From Syntrophomonas sp. (GTDB lineage: Bacteria > Bacillota > Syntrophomonadia > Syntrophomonadales > Syntrophomonadaceae): 64,000 nt of DNA. The position numbers and the translations under genes are program-made. The DNA is taken from NCBI GenBank assembly GCA_016841425.1, contig JAENZE010000004.1:28811-92810 (forward strand). The letters are read 5' to 3'. Of this stretch, positions 28,446 to 36,681 are shown in pieces. The notes under the pieces were generated by a model. That model made no database searches. It was given only the letters and a program-made list of their open reading frames with translations, and was not told where the DNA came from. How positions within the stretch are numbered: position 1 is the first letter of the stretch; each line of letters opens with the position of its first letter.

Positions 28446-28691
28446 GTGCCAAGAAATGAAAGCAAGTTTACCGTATTTTTTGAAGACCCGTTTGGGGTCG
28501 GGGTTTATGAACGGATGGAGGACGGTATTTTAGAGGTCTGCAAAATTACGTTTGGAGCAGAGCCAAAAGATTATGAAGTGTACGATTTTTTCCTGCAAAA
28601 CTGGAACAAGCTGTGCTTTAGCCCACCTGTCAACGCCGACCACGGACAGGATGTGAAAATCAATCCCAAACGTATGCAGCGGGCTTTGTAA
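28446..28691 (+). pseudogene. yjdF: C-terminally truncated YjdF (DUF2992) gene
   Basis: The frame encodes KFTVFFEDPFGVGVYER, VCKITFGAEPKDYEVYDF and INPKRMQRAL, which is the N-terminal two thirds of the YjdF family, then stops. Family members continue for about 50 more strongly basic residues (the glutamine/lysine-rich tail), which are absent. GTG at 28446 with GAGGGG upstream is the likely start; a TTG at 28407 is also in frame. Just after the stop the sequence changes to what looks like the end of a small membrane toxin, so a deletion has joined the two. Confidence 0.65.
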
Positions 28692-28902
28692 CATATGCAA
28701 CTGTCATATTGTTTACATTGGCTCTCATAGTAAAATAGAGCCGAACATCCCATAAGGGAAAGTCGACTCTATTACAACAAGATATTCTTGTTGATCGCTG
28801 TCGGGGCTACTACCTCCCCTACAGCTCCTAATTAGTTTATATCACAATATTTAGAATATGACAACGGCACCCACACATGGATAGTGTCAACTTACTGTGG
28901 GT
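28692..28902. ncRNA. hairpin array resembling a type I toxin-antitoxin RNA region
   Basis: A frame ending at 28736 reads ATVILFTLALIVK then stop, like the end of the small holin-like toxins of Bacillota. It is followed by four consecutive hairpins: AATAGAG/CTCTATT (28734-28773), CAACAAG/CTTGTTG (28775-28793), GCTGT-GGGG/CCCC-ACAGC (28797-28825) and ACCCACA/TGTGGGT (about 28870-28902). Similar structured DNA encodes antisense RNA antitoxins next to such toxins. The toxin frame has lost its start, so this is probably a remnant. Confidence 0.4.
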
Positions 28903-28911
28903 TTAATTAAT

Positions 28912-28957
28912 AAAAAAAAGCCCCGGTATCGTTTTTCGTTCTCTAAGCAGACCGGGG
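28912..28957 (-). terminator. rho-independent terminator of the hydrolase operon
   Basis: Read on the minus strand, CCCCGGT (28957-28951) pairs with ACCGGGG (28927-28921), followed by eight T. It lies about 40 bases after the hydrolase stop. Confidence 0.8.
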
Positions 28958-28994
28958 TAACCGCACCGAGATGCTCGAGACGGATATAGATATC

Positions 28995-29834
28995 TCAATT
29001 ATTTATACTAGCCTTCACCAAAAACGGAATGATATATTCAATTGAATTGGTCAGTACATGTCCGCAATTCGCAAGCAAGTGGATTTCGGCTGATGGGACA
29101 AGACGGGAAAGTCTTTGAGCCGATCTGTCTGCATCAATAATAACATCATTTTCTCCGTCAATAAAGAGAACCGGCATGTTAAGTCGCTTCAATTGTTCGT
29201 CTCTATATACGGGCAAATGCTGAATTGGATTATAGCTTTCAGCAATCAGATTCATAAAATCAATCACTTCTTTCGGAATATCGTGCTCTCCAATTATGTC
29301 TGCGCCAATCGGCACATTTCCGTCTACCTGTCGGGTTTGTTCCACATCGCTAATGAATTGTGGGCGAACTTCAGCAAGACCTGCAGAGGCGAGCAGAGCC
29401 AACCTGGAAACACGCTCTGGATAAGCTGTTGCGAATTTAAGTGCCATCCAGCCGCCGAGTGAGTTGCCAATCATAATGGCTTTTTCAAGACCGAGCGCAT
29501 CAAGGACATCCTTCATCCAAATTGCAAAAGCATCGGAATTGAGATCAGGTCTATATTCCTCGCTGTTTCCCGCTTCGCCAATAATATCAACAGCATAAAC
29601 CCTATAATCATTGGATAAGGCCATGATCTCGGGGAACCAGAATGCACTGTTACTGCACGAGCCGTGCAATAGGATAATGGGTGGATTTGACTCCTGGCCG
29701 GCAGTTAACATAAACGTTTGTCCGAAAGTGGTATTAATGTATTGCTGCCCAAAGGGGAACTGACTAAGCACGTGCTTATAATATTCTCGAAATCTATCTC
29801 GCACCTCATTAGTCTTAAATACACTGTTTTTCAT
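28995..29834 (-). CDS. alpha/beta hydrolase
   Basis: A 279-residue serine hydrolase of the alpha/beta fold. The oxyanion-hole motif ILLHGSCSNSAFWF, the nucleophile Ser in MIGNSLGGWMALKF, the acid Asp in LFIDGENDVI and the His in LANCGHVL are all present in the right order. It resembles Bacillus carboxylesterase-type hydrolases; the substrate is unknown. It begins 6 bases after the upstream HTH gene, so the two form an operon with the regulator first, ended by the terminator at 28912-28957. Confidence 0.85.
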   Translation of the reverse strand: MKNSVFKTNEVRDRFREYYKHVLSQFPFGQQYINTTFGQTFMLTAGQESNPPIILLHGSCSNSAFWFPEIMALSNDYRVYAVDIIGEAGNSEEYRPDLNSDAFAIWMKDVLDALGLEKAIMIGNSLGGWMALKFATAYPERVSRLALLASAGLAEVRPQFISDVEQTRQVDGNVPIGADIIGEHDIPKEVIDFMNLIAESYNPIQHLPVYRDEQLKRLNMPVLFIDGENDVIIDADRSAQRLSRLVPSAEIHLLANCGHVLTNSIEYIIPFLVKASINN

Positions 29835-29840
29835 ATAAAT

Positions 29841-30284
29841 TCACTCCTCTTTATGTTGTTCTGTTAGTGCGGCAATCGTGTCCATCATTATTGCCATAAA
29901 CCTGATCTCGCCCCAGAGTGTAACACGAACCATATTTTCGCGCTCGATATATTGAGATTGCATAGAAGATTGACCGTATTCCGACGGTTTGGCATTCAGG
30001 GAGGCTGTTAGTGTATTCATAATACGGATAGCATCCTCTTTTCCGAACGTAATAATATCGATAACGGACGAAGCGGTAATGGTACGCAGAGGTCGGTTTT
30101 CCGAGGCAGGTATTTCGTAACTGTTACTCTCGGTGAAAGTGCTTAAATCATGACCTGTGATGCGCCAGCCCTTGCCAATCTTTGTTGCACGCAATTTACC
30201 TTCACGAATATATCGCTGAATGGTCTTTGGGTGAATGTTCAGCATGTTTGAGATTTGTTCCACGGTATAGTAATCTTCAATCAT
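29841..30284 (-). CDS. HTH (MerR/excisionase-type) regulator
   Basis: A 147-residue protein with an N-terminal helix-turn-helix (YTVEQISNMLNIHPKTIQRY, residues 6-25, then IREGKLRATKIGKGWRI), the DNA-binding family 17/excisionase type. The C-terminal 80 residues are a small unrecognised domain that may sense a ligand. It precedes and is probably co-transcribed with the alpha/beta hydrolase. A palindrome between its start and likely promoter (30295-30314) suggests self-regulation. Confidence 0.75.
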   Translation of the reverse strand: MIEDYYTVEQISNMLNIHPKTIQRYIREGKLRATKIGKGWRITGHDLSTFTESNSYEIPASENRPLRTITASSVIDIITFGKEDAIRIMNTLTASLNAKPSEYGQSSMQSQYIERENMVRVTLWGEIRFMAIMMDTIAALTEQHKEE

Positions 30285-30294
30285 ACAAAATGCT

Positions 30295-30314
30295 CCCTAT
30301 AATTTCCTATAGGG
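30295..30314. promoter_or_regulatory. palindromic operator candidate
   Basis: CCCTATA (30295-30301) and TATAGGG (30308-30314) form a perfect inverted repeat with a 6-base spacer, ending 11 bases from the start codon of the HTH gene at 30284. Placement fits an autoregulatory operator. Confidence 0.5.
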
Positions 30315-30540
30315 TAATTATAAGTAATAATAAGGAACATTTCAAGAGGATTTATTTTGGCGTTGAAAAAAATCAACCAATAAACACATACAGAGATGAA
30401 GGGAATCCCGTATTCGTTGTGAGCATAGGTACGCTCTGATTGGTAATAATAAGCAGCATGCAAATAAGCGCAGTTCTAAAAAGGTAAGGGCTTCTAGTTA
30501 AAATGCGCGAGCCACCTATAGTCTACGTTATAACAACAAA

Positions 30541-30592
30541 TAGTTGGCTTAAATACAACTAAAAGTAGTTAAAAAACAACTAATAGTTACAC
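30541..30592. promoter_or_regulatory. clustered TAGTTG/CAACTA repeats
   Basis: TAGTTG at 30541-30546 and CAACTA at 30556-30561 are inverted; further AGTAGTT, AACAACTA and TAGTTA copies follow to 30588. They lie about 80 bases upstream of an XRE regulator gene and probably form its operator. Confidence 0.5.
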
Positions 30593-30669
30593 ATTTTATA
30601 TTGAGATGCGGTTCAAATATGGGTAAAATAACAGCGTCGACGAAATTAAACAAGGAGAGGGTACCCGCT

Positions 30670-31569
30670 ATGGTAACAGCAATAATGATAGGAAACAAAA
30701 TTTCACAAGCTCGCAAAGAGAAGAATTTGTCCCAGGCCCAGCTTGCCCAACAGTTATCCGTTAGTTCACAGGCAGTAGGAAAATGGGAGCGCGGAGAATC
30801 AATGCCGGATATCATTACTTTTAATCGGCTTACGGAAATTCTGGGTGTCGACCTTAACTACTTTTCAGAAAGCTACCCATCGGCAATTACCAAGAAAGCG
30901 TCTGCTGATTCTTCGGTCGAGCAATCAACAGGATCGCTATCCGGAAAGCAGGAGAAAAAGCTTGGCTGGGATATGTCGTGCGGGAACTGGGTAGACGCAG
31001 ACTTTTCCGGATTGAAAAATCTGCATGAGAAATTCAGTGCTTCCAATATGCAGCGATGCCTTTTTATCGATTCGGATATATCTGGGCTTCTGTTGAAAAG
31101 CAACAATGTAGATAGTTGTGATTTCTCCAATTCCGACATCAGCAATAGCCTTATTCAAAGTTCCAATTTAGTAAACACTTTTTTTAGTGGCTGTTCGATG
31201 AAGGGAGCTGAATTTTCATCAAGTCATATAAAAGGCTGTGATTTTACTGGCGCTGATTTTACGGGAGCGGTGATCAAGACTAGTGCCTTACTGAAAAATA
31301 CTATGGCATGCGCAGTGTGGAATCGCACCGCCTTTTACACCACCCAGTTTGCCGATATTGTTTTCGATGGCACATTGAATAACTGCTCTTTTGATAACTG
31401 CCAATTTTCCAGGGTAACATTCCAGAATGCAACGCTTACTAACACTTTCTTCAAAAACAAGAGTTTGAAACGGATTCGGTTTATTGACTGCAAAGTTGAT
31501 AAAATAACCTATTCCTTTTTAAAAAATGGAAAAGCGGACTTGACCGGTATCACATTGATAACATCTTAG
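30670..31569 (+). CDS. XRE-family regulator with pentapeptide-like repeats
   Basis: A 299-residue protein. Residues about 8-65 are an XRE helix-turn-helix (ISQARKEKNLSQAQLAQQLS, then VSSQAVGKWERGESMPDI). A linker rich in Ser follows, then a C-terminal half of pentapeptide-like repeats, for example CDFTGADFTGA and CSFDNCQFSRVTF, predicting a right-handed beta helix. The ATG at 30670 has AAGGAGAGG at 30652-30660; an earlier start at 30601 would lack one. Eleven bases separate its stop from the ABC exporter genes, which it probably controls. Confidence 0.8.
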   Translation: MVTAIMIGNKISQARKEKNLSQAQLAQQLSVSSQAVGKWERGESMPDIITFNRLTEILGVDLNYFSESYPSAITKKASADSSVEQSTGSLSGKQEKKLGWDMSCGNWVDADFSGLKNLHEKFSASNMQRCLFIDSDISGLLLKSNNVDSCDFSNSDISNSLIQSSNLVNTFFSGCSMKGAEFSSSHIKGCDFTGADFTGAVIKTSALLKNTMACAVWNRTAFYTTQFADIVFDGTLNNCSFDNCQFSRVTFQNATLTNTFFKNKSLKRIRFIDCKVDKITYSFLKNGKADLTGITLITS

Positions 31570-31580
31570 GAGGAATAAAT

Positions 31581-32348
31581 ATGGCAGGAAATGAAATCGC
31601 CATCTCGGTACAAGGATTGAAAAAATACTATAATAACATCCCTGTATTGACAGGAGTGGACTTTCAAGTTAAAACAGGCAGTATTTTTGCCCTGCTCGGC
31701 TCTAATGGCGCAGGCAAGACAACGATTGTCAAAATCCTCACCACGCTGCTGAAACCTGACAGCGGAAAAGCTGCTGTAAATGGATTCGACCTTGTGGCAA
31801 AGCCCGAAAATGTACGGCAGGTGATCAGCTTGACCGGGCAATTTGCCGCCGTGGATGAGGTTTTGACCGGGCGGGAAAATCTGATCATGATTGCCAGGCT
31901 GCGGCACCTTAATAATCCGCGTCAGGTTGCAGACGATTTGCTTAAACGTTTTGGCCTTACCGATGCCGCTGAGCGCAGGGTGTCAGGGTATTCGGGTGGT
32001 ATGCGCCGCAGACTCGACATAGCCATGAGTTTAGTGGGAAAACCTCAGCTTATTTTCCTTGATGAGCCGACCAGCGGGCTTGACCCCGAAGCACGCATCG
32101 AGGTTTGGAAGATTGTCAAAGAGCTTGCCGACAGTGGCACGACGGTATTCCTGACCACGCAATATTTAGAGGAGGCTGAACAGCTTGCCGATCAAATTGC
32201 TATTCTGCATAAGGGTAGGATTATCGCAGGCGGCACGCTTGCGGAGCTAAAAAAGCTGTTCCCTCCCGCCAAGGTGGAATATGTTGAAAAACAACCGACA
32301 TTAGAGGAAATATTCCTGGCCATCGTCGGTAAAAAGGAGGATAAGTAA
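31581..32348 (+). CDS. ABC exporter ATP-binding protein (DrrA type)
   Basis: A 255-residue ATPase with Walker A GSNGAGKTT (about 40), signature SGYSGGMRRRLDIAM, Walker B PQLIFLDEPTSGLD and the TTQYLEEAEQL segment typical of the daunorubicin-resistance (DrrA) group. It is shorter than DrrA at the C terminus. The stop abuts the ATG of the permease with no gap. Predicted to power drug or lipid export. Codon use is richer in G+C than the neighbouring chromosomal genes, hinting at transfer. Confidence 0.9.
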   Translation: MAGNEIAISVQGLKKYYNNIPVLTGVDFQVKTGSIFALLGSNGAGKTTIVKILTTLLKPDSGKAAVNGFDLVAKPENVRQVISLTGQFAAVDEVLTGRENLIMIARLRHLNNPRQVADDLLKRFGLTDAAERRVSGYSGGMRRRLDIAMSLVGKPQLIFLDEPTSGLDPEARIEVWKIVKELADSGTTVFLTTQYLEEAEQLADQIAILHKGRIIAGGTLAELKKLFPPAKVEYVEKQPTLEEIFLAIVGKKEDK

Positions 32349-33119
32349 ATGGAAACCACGATAAAGCATTTTATCAGCGATATGGTCATTATGCTTGGAC
32401 GTTCCATGCGCCATATTTTCCGCAGCATGGACACCATCATCACTGTCACCCTCATGCCGATCGCGTTTATGCTGCTGTTTGTCTATGTGTTTGGCGGTGC
32501 AATCCAGACCGGCACGGATAACTATGTGAATTACTTATTGCCCGGTATCCTGTTGATTGCTATCGCCAGCGGTATATCCTATACGGCTTACCGCCTGTTT
32601 ATCGATATGCAGAGGGGCATATTCGAGCGGTTCCACTCCATGCCGATTGCACGTTCGACCGTGTTGTGGGGGCACGTGCTAACCTCGCTGCTTTCCAACG
32701 CTATTTCGGTTATCATTATTATTCTCGCAGCGCTCGTTATGGGCTTTCGCTCGTCGGCAGGGGTGCTGTCATGGCTTGCCGTAGCCGGTATTCTCGCGCT
32801 GTTTACGCTGGCCTTGACATGGATCGCAGCAATTGCCGGGCTGTCCGCAAAATCGGTGGACGGTGCAAGTGCCTTTTCCTATCCAATTATCTTCCTGCCG
32901 TTTATCAGCTCGGCGTTTGTACCAACCGATTCGATGCCGTCGGGCGTTCGCGCCTTTGCCGAGAACCAGCCGGTGACCTCTATCGTCGAGGCCGTGCGGT
33001 CCCTGCTTATGGGGCAGCCGGTCAGTAATGACATTTGGGTTGCGCTAGCATGGTGTTTGGGCATTCTTGTTGTTGCCTATACATTTGCAATGCTGGCTTA
33101 TAAACGTAAAATAGCGTGA
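32349..33119 (+). CDS. ABC-2 type exporter permease (DrrB type)
   Basis: A 256-residue membrane protein with six predicted helices and the ABC-2 motif region FERFHSMPIARSTVLWGHVL, matching DrrB permeases; the late FAENQPVTSIVEAVRSLL segment is also characteristic. It pairs with the preceding ATPase. The high G+C continues through this gene. Confidence 0.9.
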   Translation: METTIKHFISDMVIMLGRSMRHIFRSMDTIITVTLMPIAFMLLFVYVFGGAIQTGTDNYVNYLLPGILLIAIASGISYTAYRLFIDMQRGIFERFHSMPIARSTVLWGHVLTSLLSNAISVIIIILAALVMGFRSSAGVLSWLAVAGILALFTLALTWIAAIAGLSAKSVDGASAFSYPIIFLPFISSAFVPTDSMPSGVRAFAENQPVTSIVEAVRSLLMGQPVSNDIWVALAWCLGILVVAYTFAMLAYKRKIA

Positions 33120-33937
33120 GACATTTCGATGGTAGGGGGATTAGCAGTTATTGGAGCACTGAATTCGGAGAATCCGCTCATGATCCTGCAAGATATACGG
33201 CGTTGCCATGGGGAGCGATTTTGTCTGGTCTATTGAAAATATCATGGGTGAACCATGCGTGGTATCAGGCCATTCTTCCGGCGGTATTTTGGATGACTTT
33301 GATCTGGAGTTTGCTGAGATTTTTTATACCGGCTGATGGTTTGCAGGATTTGATTAGGAAGAATCAGACAAGCTTCCGAAAGGTTGCGGATGCTATGACC
33401 GGTATAAAACAGATAGGGTTGATGTTTTCTGTCGCCTTTTTCCTGACGGCGGCCTTGGTGACCTGGATTACCGTTTCCCGCATGATGGAGAACCAACGTC
33501 AGTATTTGGGAACGCTTCGCTCGTTAGGTTTCTCCAAAAAAGAAATCACGGGACGATATGCGCTTTTTGGGGTCTTAATTACCATTCCAAGCATGATATT
33601 GGGCTGGCTTATTTCCCGATATCTGCTAGCGGAATTCCTGTATGATATTGGGATTACCTATTACACAATAGAAGCAACCGGTGTTACGTGCTTTATGCCG
33701 CACTTCTTCGAAGCAGCGATGTGTGTGGCGGCAGTAACTTGCGGCACTGGGGTGCTCTCCTGCCATAAATCGCTGAGATCTACACCGGCGGCACTGATGC
33801 GCACAAAGCCACCCGCGCAGGGCCACCGTGTTCTATTGGAAAAAATAACTCCGTTATGGCGCAGGCTTAGTTTCAGCGGAAAAATCGTTACCAGAAACCT
33901 GTTTCGCAATAAAGCCCGGATGCTCGGCAATTATTAA
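33116..33937 (+). pseudogene. internal fragment of an FtsX/MacB-type permease
   Basis: The open frame from 33116 overlaps the end of the DrrB gene by 4 bases, but its first about 40 codons look arbitrary. From about codon 95 it follows FtsX-like permeases: FFLTAALVTWITVSRMMENQ, LGTLRSLGFSKKEI, then RSTPAALMRTKP and LWRRLSFSGKIVTRNLFRNK, and ends abruptly where intact proteins (about 800-1100 residues) continue with further helices. This is an internal piece of a larger gene. A short frame after the stop (MQDYGVGSDLTS, to about 34005) may be more of it in another frame. Confidence 0.7.
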
Positions 33938-34143
33938 CCTTGGCTTTGATCACTGATAAGGAGCTTATGCAGGACTATGGCGTAGGTTCAGACCTGACAT
34001 CTTAATTTGAATTTGGCAGACATTCAATAGATTATTATACTGATTCCTTTTGTTCTCTTTGCTTTTCTGACAAAAAGTGGCCGATGATAAATCCATTTCA
34101 ATGGGTAAACTAAACTGAGGCTTTTATGGGAGGTGATCAGTGA

Positions 34144-34284
34144 ATGAAAAAAGATAAGAAATCAGTCAAAAAGAAGATGAACCCGGATCCTGCTGCGCTG
34201 GAAGGCATCCCTGCTCATGATCCACATGCAGACTTTGTAAGCAAGGATGAGAACTTCAAATCTAGCAGGGGAAACAAGAAATAG
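34144..34284 (+). CDS. small lysine-rich hypothetical protein (46 aa)
   Basis: A short gene preceded by GGAGGTGATC with ideal spacing to the ATG. The product is charged: MKKDKKSVKKKMNPDP at the start and HDPHADFVSKDENFK near the end. Small proteins of this style (lysine-rich start, PHADFV-SKDE tail) occur in clostridia, but I cannot assign a family with certainty. It lies between the decayed permease and the T-box promoter, about 30 bases before the minus-35 box. Confidence 0.6.
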   Translation: MKKDKKSVKKKMNPDPAALEGIPAHDPHADFVSKDENFKSSRGNKK

Positions 34285-34312
34285 TTCCAGAGAACGTCCC
34301 GGTGGTACGTGC

Positions 34313-34341
34313 TTGACACTTGTTGGATGCGTCATTATAAT
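34313..34341 (+). promoter_or_regulatory. sigma-A promoter of the T-box operon
   Basis: TTGACA at 34313-34318 and TATAAT at 34336-34341 are both consensus, with a 17-base spacer. Transcription should start near 34348, just upstream of the T-box leader. Confidence 0.85.
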
Positions 34342-34347
34342 GAAAGA

Positions 34348-34633
34348 GTTAAACCGATGACGTGGAGATAAAACTGTTCTGAGCACCTACAGAGAGCAGG
34401 GGATGGTGGAAAACCTGCGGAGACGCTGTTCGGTAAATGGACCACTGAGGGCGAAGTGAACGACATCCAGACAGGTTGAATTCAGTAGCTAAGACGTAAG
34501 TTGGCGTTAACAACAATAGTATGCAGCATTTTTGTCAAGTTCAATAATTTTGCTGATGAGCAGCAGATTGGATCAAAATGCATTAAGGTGGCATAGCAGA
34601 TAATATCTGTCCTTAAATCAGGGCAGATTTTTT
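34348..34633 (+). promoter_or_regulatory. tryptophan-specific T-box riboswitch with terminator
   Basis: Senses uncharged tRNA and allows readthrough into the downstream transporter operon. The stem I features GAGAGCAGGGGATGGTGG (from 34392) and the specifier loop region are visible; the specifier reads TGG at 34438-34440, followed by ACCACTGAG, in the usual position. The T-box AAGGTGGCA (34585-34593) presents UGGC, which would pair with a 3' GCCA acceptor end, as in bacterial tRNA-Trp with discriminator G. The terminator is ATCTGTCC (34605-34612) with GGGCAGAT (34621-34628) and a T run. Both contacts point to tryptophan. Confidence 0.88.
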
Positions 34634-34746
34634 ATTTGCGTTTAATTTTATAATATAACTTGTGGCAGATATACTGACCACAAGTGATGGTGGTTTCTAA
34701 ATTTAAAATTGGTATAAAAAACAATTAATTAGAAGGAGTGGGTATT

Positions 34747-35730
34747 GTGAAAAAGTTACTGGCACTATTACTTGTTCTTATTGTGGGATTGGGAACATTG
34801 AGTGGATGCTCAAGCAAGAGTGAAAGTGAAACTGTCCAGCCGGAAGTTTTTAAGATTGGTATTGTACAGCCAATGGATCATACTTCCTTGAATCAAATCC
34901 GTGAAACCATTATTTCCGAACTGGAAGCGCAGGGTATGGGAGACAAAGTTGAAATTATTTTCAAAAATGCTAATGGCGACATGAATCTATTGCCGTCTAT
35001 AATGCAGGATTTGCTGAATGATGATGTAGACATGCTGGTTCCAATTGCGACTCCAACTGCACAGGCCGCACTGGCTTCTACCAAAGAAGTGCCAATTGTG
35101 TTTTCCGCAGTAAGCAATCCGGTGGAAGCAGGTCTGGTTGCTTCCTTCGAAGAAACCACAGGTAATATAACCGGCGTTTCAAACTCAATTGCAATAGAAG
35201 ATATTTTTGAATTAGCAGGTAAATTAACACCAGAGGCAGAAGTATTTGGCTTTGTGTATAACACCAGTGAAATAAATTCAACCACCGGAATTGAAAGAGC
35301 GAAGGCTTATTGTGATAAAAACGAAATCGAATACAAAGAAGCTACAATAACCGGTACCGCCGATTTACAGCAGGCTGCAGCTTCTTTAGTTGGTCAGATA
35401 GATGCTTTCTTTACGCCCAATGACAATACGGTCGCTTCAGCGATGGCTACTTACGTTCAGGTTGCAACAGATGCTAACCTGCCGGTATATGCAGGCGCAG
35501 ATTCCATGGTTAAAGATGGAGCCCTGGCAACAGTGGGTATAGACTATACTATATTGGGAAAACAAACTGCAGCAATGATTATACGTATTGTTAATGGTGA
35601 AACCATTAAAGACAACCATGTTGAGCAGGTAGCGGAATATGCAAATATGATTAATATTAATACCGCAAACCAGCTGGGCATAACCATTCCAGAAGAACTA
35701 AAGGATAAATTTGTCATTCTTGGTGAATAG
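34747..35730 (+). CDS. trpX: tryptophan ABC transporter, substrate-binding lipoprotein
   Basis: A 327-residue extracytoplasmic binding protein of the ABC_sub_bind (pfam04392) type. The N terminus is a lipoprotein signal (KKLLALLLVLIVGLGTLSGC, lipobox LSGC). Two periplasmic-binding-like lobes follow, with IGIVQPMDHTSLNQIR opening the mature part. GTG 34747 is preferred, 8 bases after AGAAGGAG; an in-frame GTG at 34738 overlaps that site. It is the first gene after the Trp T-box, and T-box-regulated transporters of this build are the TrpXYZ systems, so tryptophan (or a precursor) is the likely substrate. Confidence 0.88.
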   Translation: MKKLLALLLVLIVGLGTLSGCSSKSESETVQPEVFKIGIVQPMDHTSLNQIRETIISELEAQGMGDKVEIIFKNANGDMNLLPSIMQDLLNDDVDMLVPIATPTAQAALASTKEVPIVFSAVSNPVEAGLVASFEETTGNITGVSNSIAIEDIFELAGKLTPEAEVFGFVYNTSEINSTTGIERAKAYCDKNEIEYKEATITGTADLQQAAASLVGQIDAFFTPNDNTVASAMATYVQVATDANLPVYAGADSMVKDGALATVGIDYTILGKQTAAMIIRIVNGETIKDNHVEQVAEYANMININTANQLGITIPEELKDKFVILGE

Positions 35731-35758
35731 AATCATTATATGAGAAAAGGGAAATAGC

Positions 35759-36670
35759 ATGACACTATTAATTGGCTCAATGCAGCTTGGTTTGCTATAT
35801 GCCATTATGGCTCTGGGAATCTACATAACATTTCGCATTTTGAACCTGCCAGACTTGACTGTTGATGGCAGTTTCTCCCTGGGTATGGCTTGTGCTGCTG
35901 TAGTTACTATAAGCGGTCATCCTTTCCTGGCGTTATTCATCGCAATTTCGGCCGGCGCATTAGCCGGCCTTACAACCGGGTTATTGCATACCAAACTAAG
36001 CATACACCCTATTTTGGCAGGAATTTTGGTTATGACCGGCTTATATACAGTAAACCTGGCTTTAATGGGAGGAAAAGCAAATCTATCATTAGTCGGCAGT
36101 AAAACTATTTTCTCGGCTATAGAATCCATGACTGCATCGCCAGGCGGAATGGGAAAAACGCTTCTCGCCTTGTTGATCTGCATTATTGTTATAGCTATTC
36201 TGGCTGTGTCTTTTAAAACAAGATGTGGCCTTGCTATTCGTGCAACCGGAGATAATGAGGAAATGGTTCGTTTATCCTCAATAAATGCCAACGTTTCAAA
36301 ATGCATTGGCCTATCAATGGGTAATGCTTGTGTTGCTTTATCTGGTGCATTGATTTGTCAGTACCAGATGTTTTCTGACGTTGGCTCTGGAAGCGGCATG
36401 GTTATCATTGGCCTGGCATCGGTCATTATTGGTGAAACTGTACTTGGTAAACACTCTGTCACCACTGGACTGATTTCAGCAGCATTTGGTTCTATCCTGT
36501 ACAGAATAATCCTGGCATTTGCGCTGAAAATAGACATGTTTCCCGCATACGCATTGAAACTGATTTCTGCAGTCATTGTAATAGCAGCCCTGTCCGGGCC
36601 TTACATAAAAGCAAGTATACAGCAAAATAAGATCAGAAGGGAGGTCAACAACTATTTAGCCAATAAATAG
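35759..36670 (+). CDS. trpY: tryptophan ABC transporter, permease
   Basis: A 303-residue integral membrane protein of the branched-chain amino acid/sugar permease family (BPD_transp_2), with about eight helices, the LPDLTVDGSFSLGMACAA block and a KTRCGLAIRATGDNEEM cytoplasmic loop that contacts the ATPase. It lies 28 bases after the binding protein and 11 before the ATPase gene. Assignment to tryptophan rests on the T-box upstream. Confidence 0.87.
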   Translation: MTLLIGSMQLGLLYAIMALGIYITFRILNLPDLTVDGSFSLGMACAAVVTISGHPFLALFIAISAGALAGLTTGLLHTKLSIHPILAGILVMTGLYTVNLALMGGKANLSLVGSKTIFSAIESMTASPGGMGKTLLALLICIIVIAILAVSFKTRCGLAIRATGDNEEMVRLSSINANVSKCIGLSMGNACVALSGALICQYQMFSDVGSGSGMVIIGLASVIIGETVLGKHSVTTGLISAAFGSILYRIILAFALKIDMFPAYALKLISAVIVIAALSGPYIKASIQQNKIRREVNNYLANK

Positions 36671-36681
36671 TTGGGAATCAT

